A stretch of 9,148 nucleotides of DNA from Actinomycetota bacterium (GTDB lineage: Bacteria > Actinomycetota > Thermoleophilia > Gaiellales > Gaiellaceae), in assembly GCA_005883245.1 (NCBI GenBank), contig VAXT01000036.1, forward strand, positions 1-9,148, given 5' to 3'. Every line of letters starts with the position of its first letter. Positions within the stretch are counted from its first letter, which is position 1. Below are positions 5,921 through 9,148 of the stretch, piece after piece. The position numbers were made by a program, and so were the translations under genes. Below the pieces are notes generated by a model that saw only the letters and a program-made list of their open reading frames with translations, was not told the origin of the DNA and did not search any database.

Positions 5921-7244
5921 ATGAGAGAGCACTTCGACCTGATCGTGATCGGAGGCGGGTCGGCAGCCCGCGACGCGGCGGGCAAGGCAGCGCGGGAACA
6001 CGACGCCAAAGTCGCTCTCGTCGAGAAGGAACGGTGGGGCGGAAGCTGCCCCAACGTCGCCTGCACGCCGACGAAGGCGTACCTGGTCGTAGCCGAGCTC
6101 GTGCACGACATCAACGAGCTCGCTGCGAAGCTGGGCATCGACGCCGGCTCGGCCACGGTCGACCTCGCGCGCGTCAAGGCGCGGAAAGACACGCTGAAGA
6201 AGCCGCAGGAGCAGTGGGTCTCCGACCTCGAGGGCCAGGGCTTCACGACCTTCACACAATCAGCGACGCTCGTCGACGCGCACACGGTTCAGGCTGGTGA
6301 CGACGTGCTCGAAAGCGAGCGGATCCTGATCGCAAGCGGCTCGCGGACCGCCGTCCCGCCGATCGAGGGCCTGGACGAGGTCGGTTGGATCGACCATATC
6401 TCCGCCCTCGAGCTCACCGATCTGCCCGACTCGCTCCTCGTCGTCGGCGGTGGCGCCGTCGGCCTCGAGTTCGGGCAGGCGTTCTCCCGCTTCGGAACCA
6501 AGGTGACGATCGTCGACGCTCTCGAGCGGATCGCGCCGCTGGCCGATGCCGAGGCGTCGGCCGCATTGAAGGCCGCGCTCGAGGACGAGGGTCTCGAGAT
6601 CGTTCTTTCGGCGTTCGTCAGCAGCGCGCGCAGCGACGGGGACGAGATTGTTGCGACGATCACGCCGCGGGACGGCTCGGCGGAGCGAGAGGTTCGAGTG
6701 ACGAAGATCATGCTCGCGAGCGGGCGCGTGCCGAACGTCGATGGGCTCAACCTGGACGGGGTCGGTGTCGAGACGACCAAGGCGGGCATCTCGGTCGACG
6801 AGCGCCTGCGAACCTCGATCCCGGGCATCTGGGCGGCCGGCGACGTGAACGCGGTCGCGCAGTTCACGCCGATCGCGCAGTATCAGGCGCGCGTCGCCGT
6901 CGACGACATGTTTGACGCCGAGCCCGCCGTCGCTGACTACTCGATCTTGCCGACCTCGATCTTCACCGATCCCGAGCTGGCCGGTGTCGGCCTCACCCCC
7001 GAGCAGGCGGAGGAGCAGGACTACGAGGTCGAGGTCGTGCGCAACCTCTTCGTGCGGCGCTTCTCGTACATCGACGCCCAGCACGGGCTCTTCAAGATCG
7101 TCTTCGATCGCTCAAGCCGCAGAGTCCTCGGACATTGCCGGAATGCACCATGTGTTCCCGACCTTCGGCGAGGGGGTCAAGGGAGCCGCCGAACAAGCCC
7201 TTGCCGTGCCGGAGGCCTCGATGGTCATGAGCACGGCTCGGTAG
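5921..7244 (+). pseudogene. MerA/dihydrolipoamide-dehydrogenase-like flavoprotein, frame-disrupted near its C-terminus
   Basis: A class I pyridine-nucleotide disulfide oxidoreductase: FAD-bound, using NAD(P)H and a redox-active disulfide. The FAD motif is VIGGGSAARDAAG (~9-21), the redox centre is GGSCPNVACTPTK (C43, C48), the NAD(P) motif is VVGGGAVGLEFG (~174-185), and the second FAD motif is IWAAGDV (~303-309). The dimerisation domain starts around 340 and reads normally to RRVLG (residue 404, base 7132). The original frame then becomes unrelated sequence and stops at 7267. Recognisable family sequence resumes in another frame as DIAGMHHVFPTFGEG (from 7131) and ends at the TAG at 7242-7244. 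By memory of relatives, about 25 residues are missing between these blocks, so an out-of-frame deletion is likely. There is no N-terminal heavy-metal domain and no C-terminal Cys pair, so mercury reduction is not supported. Electron acceptor is unknown. If the lesion is real, the protein lacks an intact dimer interface. Confidence 0.8.
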
Positions 7245-7248
7245 GGCG

Positions 7249-7716
7249 ATGGCCAGACGCGGACTGAGGGGCATGACGGTCCGCTCGATCCTTCTGTGCC
7301 TGGCGTCTGCTGCCGTGCTTTGCGGAGGCGTCGCGGAATCAGTGGCGGCGAGCGGCTCGCGGGCGAGCGTGACCGTCAGGGGATCGTCGTTCGGGCGGAT
7401 CCTGTTCGACGGCCGCGGGTTCGTTCTGTATGGCTTTACGCGTGACGCGCGCGGCAAGAGCGGGTGCACGGGCGCCTGCGCACGAGCGTGGCCGCCGTAC
7501 ATCGTCAAGTCGCGGCCGCGCGCCGGCAAAGGCATCGTCAGCTCGCGCGTCGGCACGATCAGGCGCGCCGACGGGCGGCTCCAGGCGACGTACTACGGCC
7601 ACCCTCTCTACTACTACGTCGGCGACAAGAGGCCCGGCCAGATCCTCTGCCAGAACGTGAACGAATTCGGCGGCTTCTGGCGAGTCGTCCGTCCAGCCGG
7701 CTCGCTCGTGAGCTAG
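7249..7716 (+). CDS. Secreted COG4315 / PF03640-type protein (155 aa)
   Basis: An exported protein of the family described as secreted repeats with a conserved Yx(FWY)xxD motif; its biochemical role is not established. A hydrophobic N-terminus (SILLCLASAAVLCGGVA, ~13-29) looks like a Sec signal peptide, with likely cleavage after the AESVAAS region; the cysteines there do not make a good lipobox. The mature part has RILFDGRGFVLYGFTRD (Y61-D66), the C73-x3-C77-x3-W81-P-P block and, later, YYGHPLYYYVGDKRPGQ followed by NEFGGFWRVVRPAG, all characteristic of the family. A further Cys sits at 134. I use the ATG at 7249, four bases after the flavoprotein stop, with a weak GGTAGGG upstream; an ATG at 7273 would give a shorter signal peptide, but its GAGGGG is too close to act well. 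The close spacing suggests shared transcription with the flavoprotein, which could place a redox role at the cell surface, but that is speculation. Confidence 0.85.
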   Translation: MARRGLRGMTVRSILLCLASAAVLCGGVAESVAASGSRASVTVRGSSFGRILFDGRGFVLYGFTRDARGKSGCTGACARAWPPYIVKSRPRAGKGIVSSRVGTIRRADGRLQATYYGHPLYYYVGDKRPGQILCQNVNEFGGFWRVVRPAGSLVS

Positions 7717-7743
7717 TAGACGCTCGTTCGCTCGTCTCCGAGG

Positions 7744-7766
7744 CGGACAGCACTCGGACAGCACTC
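7744..7766. repeat. Two tandem copies of an 11-bp unit
   Basis: CGGACAGCACT occurs at 7744-7754 and again at 7755-7765, with the following C also repeating. The two copies are identical and directly adjacent, about one helical turn apart. They lie in the non-coding spacer just after the secreted-protein gene. It may be a simple duplication or a paired binding site; nothing further can be said. Confidence 0.6.
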
Positions 7767-7805
7767 TTTGCGAGTTCGAGCCACGGCCTCGCCGCACTCA
7801 CATTA

Positions 7806-7826
7806 TCGGCCGCCTTACGCGGCCGA
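7806..7826. terminator. GC-rich hairpin between convergent genes, possible bidirectional terminator
   Basis: TCGGCCGC (7806-7813) and GCGGCCGA (7819-7826) form a perfect 8-bp stem with a 5-base loop (CTTAC). It lies in the 186-base spacer between the secreted-protein gene (ends 7716) and the convergent decarboxylase (ends 7903), where a terminator is expected. There is no run of T after the stem on either strand, so it would be a tail-less terminator of the kind proposed for high-GC actinobacteria, or an mRNA-end-stabilising stem. Confidence 0.5.
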
Positions 7827-7902
7827 AATGGGCGGAACTTGGCGGTGCGCAAACCAAGGCACGATTCGAGCAGAGCCGCTCGACCTCGCGTAGCCGGTCA
7901 GG

Positions 7903-9148
7903 TCACGACGACTCGAGGCGGTTCGCCTCCCGGTTCAGCACGTCGAGGAGTTCGTCGACTTGCTCGAGATGGCTCCGGTAATGAAGGACCGCAGTACGGA
8001 GCGTGTATGAGCCGTCGAGCTGGGTGGAGGAGATGGCCACACGGCCGTCGCCTAGCACCGAGTCCAACAGGCGTCGGTTGAAGTCGTCTGCATCTCCTCG
8101 CTTCGGCAGATAGCGATAGGTGACCACCGAGAGGTCCGGCTCCGGCCCCACGTTCCACTGCGGCAGCTCGGATAACCGTCGGTGGAAGTACTGGGCAAGA
8201 AGCAGCTTTTCCTCGAGAGCCGCGCGGAAGGGGGCGAGACCGAAAAGCTTGAGCGGTAGCCAAAGCCGCGGTCCGCGAAACGGCCTAGTCAACTCCAACG
8301 ACAGATCGGACGCGGAGTAGACGCTGCCCGCCTCATGCGCATCGGCGAGGTATGCCGCGCTGTATCGGTGCGCCTCTGCGAGCAGGCGCTCGTCGCGCAC
8401 GAGCAGGGCGCCTGAGCCCCACGGCAGGAAGAGCCCTTTGTGCTGGTCCATGACCAGGGTCTGCGATCGTTCGATTCCGGAGAGCCTCTGCCGGCCGTGA
8501 TCGGTCAATAGAAAGAAGCCGCCGTAGGCCGCGTCGACGTGGAGCCAGAGACCGTGTTCCTCAGTGATGCCGGCGATCGCGTCCAAGGGATCGACGGCGC
8601 CCACGTCTGTCGTCCCGGCGGTCGCGACAACGAGCCACGGCCGCAATCCACGAGCAGCATCCGCGCGCACCTGCGCTTCGAGGACGTCCGGTCGAAGCCG
8701 CCTGCGATCGTCCAGTTCGACCTGCCGGATCACGCACTCGGCAAGGCCACAGATGCGAAGCCCCTTCTCGATGCAGTGATGTGTCTGGCTCGTCAGATAG
8801 ACCACTGCGTTGCTCGCGTCGGCGGGCCGGAGATCAGTTGCCTCGCGCGCAGTGACGATGCCTTCGATGTGGGCGATGCTCGCGCCGGAGGTCAGGTCGC
8901 CGCCGGCCGATTCCGGGTATCCGACGAGGTCCGCCATCCACCGGAGAAGCGCGCGCTCCATTGCTGCTGCTGCGGGTGCCGCGAAATGAACGCCGGCATA
9001 TGCGTTTCCGACGTCCGCGAGGAGATCGCCGAGCGCTGCAGGGAAGATCCCTCCCCCGGGAATGAACGCGAATTGGCCGCCCGAGGTCTGGTCGATGCCG
9101 ACGCGGTGGACCCTGTCGAGGGTCGCCAGCGCGTCGGCGATACCGATG
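7903..9148 (-). CDS. Group II pyridoxal-phosphate-dependent decarboxylase, 5' end outside window
   Basis: A PLP enzyme of the aromatic-L-amino-acid/glutamate decarboxylase group, which removes CO2 from an amino acid to form an amine. The frame is open to the window edge, and upstream of the ATG at 8961 it encodes FAFIPGGGIFPAALGDLLAD and AGVHFAAP, standard N-terminal family sequence, so that ATG is internal and the true start lies beyond 9148. About 415 residues are visible; perhaps 50-80 are missing. Markers in order: LTSGASIAHIEGIVTARE (phosphate-binding segment), SQTHHCIEKGLRICG (the His that stacks on PLP), ATAGTTDVGAVDPL, HVDAAYGGFF (Asp for the pyridine nitrogen), and VMDQHKGLFLPWGSGALLV, with the Schiff-base Lys encoded at 8437-8439. 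DQHKGLFLPWG differs from the DPHKW form common in dopa/tryptophan decarboxylases. Substrate cannot be read from sequence. The C-terminus looks complete. It faces the secreted-protein gene and has no visible operon partner here. Confidence 0.9.
   Translation of the reverse strand, partial: IGIADALATLDRVHRVGIDQTSGGQFAFIPGGGIFPAALGDLLADVGNAYAGVHFAAPAAAAMERALLRWMADLVGYPESAGGDLTSGASIAHIEGIVTAREATDLRPADASNAVVYLTSQTHHCIEKGLRICGLAECVIRQVELDDRRRLRPDVLEAQVRADAARGLRPWLVVATAGTTDVGAVDPLDAIAGITEEHGLWLHVDAAYGGFFLLTDHGRQRLSGIERSQTLVMDQHKGLFLPWGSGALLVRDERLLAEAHRYSAAYLADAHEAGSVYSASDLSLELTRPFRGPRLWLPLKLFGLAPFRAALEEKLLLAQYFHRRLSELPQWNVGPEPDLSVVTYRYLPKRGDADDFNRRLLDSVLGDGRVAISSTQLDGSYTLRTAVLHYRSHLEQVDELLDVLNREANRLESS

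Noticed and set aside
5921..7244. Calling the flavoprotein a mercuric reductase
   Set aside because: There is no heavy-metal-binding domain, no C-terminal vicinal cysteine pair and no neighbouring mer genes; only the general flavoprotein fold is supported.
7245..7267. Flavoprotein ending at 7267 as a continuous 448-residue protein
   Set aside because: Residues after RRVLG are unlike the family, whereas the alternative frame ending at 7244 gives the proper C-terminal motif. The longer end is the product of the frame break.
7765..7790. TTCGAG-containing stretch resembling a tRNA T-loop
   Set aside because: The flanking bases do not pair to form a T-stem, and no anticodon or acceptor arm is present nearby.
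8961..8973. TGC trinucleotide run as a microsatellite or phase-variable tract
   Set aside because: Only four units, in frame within the decarboxylase and coding for a short Ala run; too short to suggest slippage control.

Overview
This is a GC-rich window with long overlapping shadow frames on both strands and GTG starts. Gene content (actinobacterial-type ECF sigma/anti-sigma pair, GH15 trehalase of the mycobacterial type, COG4315 secreted protein) points to an actinomycete-like bacterium. A deep lineage such as Thermoleophilia is possible but is only an inference. I see no mobile element, CRISPR array, tRNA or rRNA.

Layout. (1) 1-776 (+): 3' part of a CPA2/Kef-type cation:proton antiporter whose reading frame is broken near 262-285. 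(2) 773-2184 (-): a tight three-gene operon encoding an ECF sigma factor, a zinc-finger anti-sigma factor and an unrecognised 171-residue protein. (3) 2226-5221 (+), divergent from the sigma operon across a 41-base spacer carrying an inverted repeat: a zinc-type glucose 1-dehydrogenase overlapping (ATGA) a GH15 trehalase/glucoamylase-like enzyme. (4) 5229-5831 (-): a cyclase/kynurenine-formamidase-like hydrolase. (5) 5921-7244 (+): a MerA/lipoamide-dehydrogenase-like flavoprotein, divergent from the cyclase across a spacer with a perfect 14-bp palindrome, and frame-broken near 7128-7133. (6) 7249-7716 (+): a secreted COG4315-type protein. (7) 7717-7902: a short convergent spacer with an 11-bp tandem repeat and a GC hairpin. 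(8) 7903-9148 (-): a group II PLP-dependent decarboxylase, cut by the window edge.

How the genes may work together. The strongest functional unit is the dehydrogenase/GH15 pair: the hydrolase would free glucose from trehalose or a short alpha-glucan, and the dehydrogenase would oxidise that glucose to gluconolactone. It is divergent from a sigma/anti-sigma switch, so stress- or osmolyte-linked control is a reasonable but unproven idea. The other genes look like an ordinary collection of redox and transport functions.

The most unusual observation is that two unrelated genes (antiporter and flavoprotein) each seem to have lost a short internal block out of frame while everything between them is intact. 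This is either real decay or a sequence/assembly problem. No clearly new multi-gene system is evident; the best candidates for something undescribed are the third gene of the sigma operon and the two divergent-promoter palindromes.
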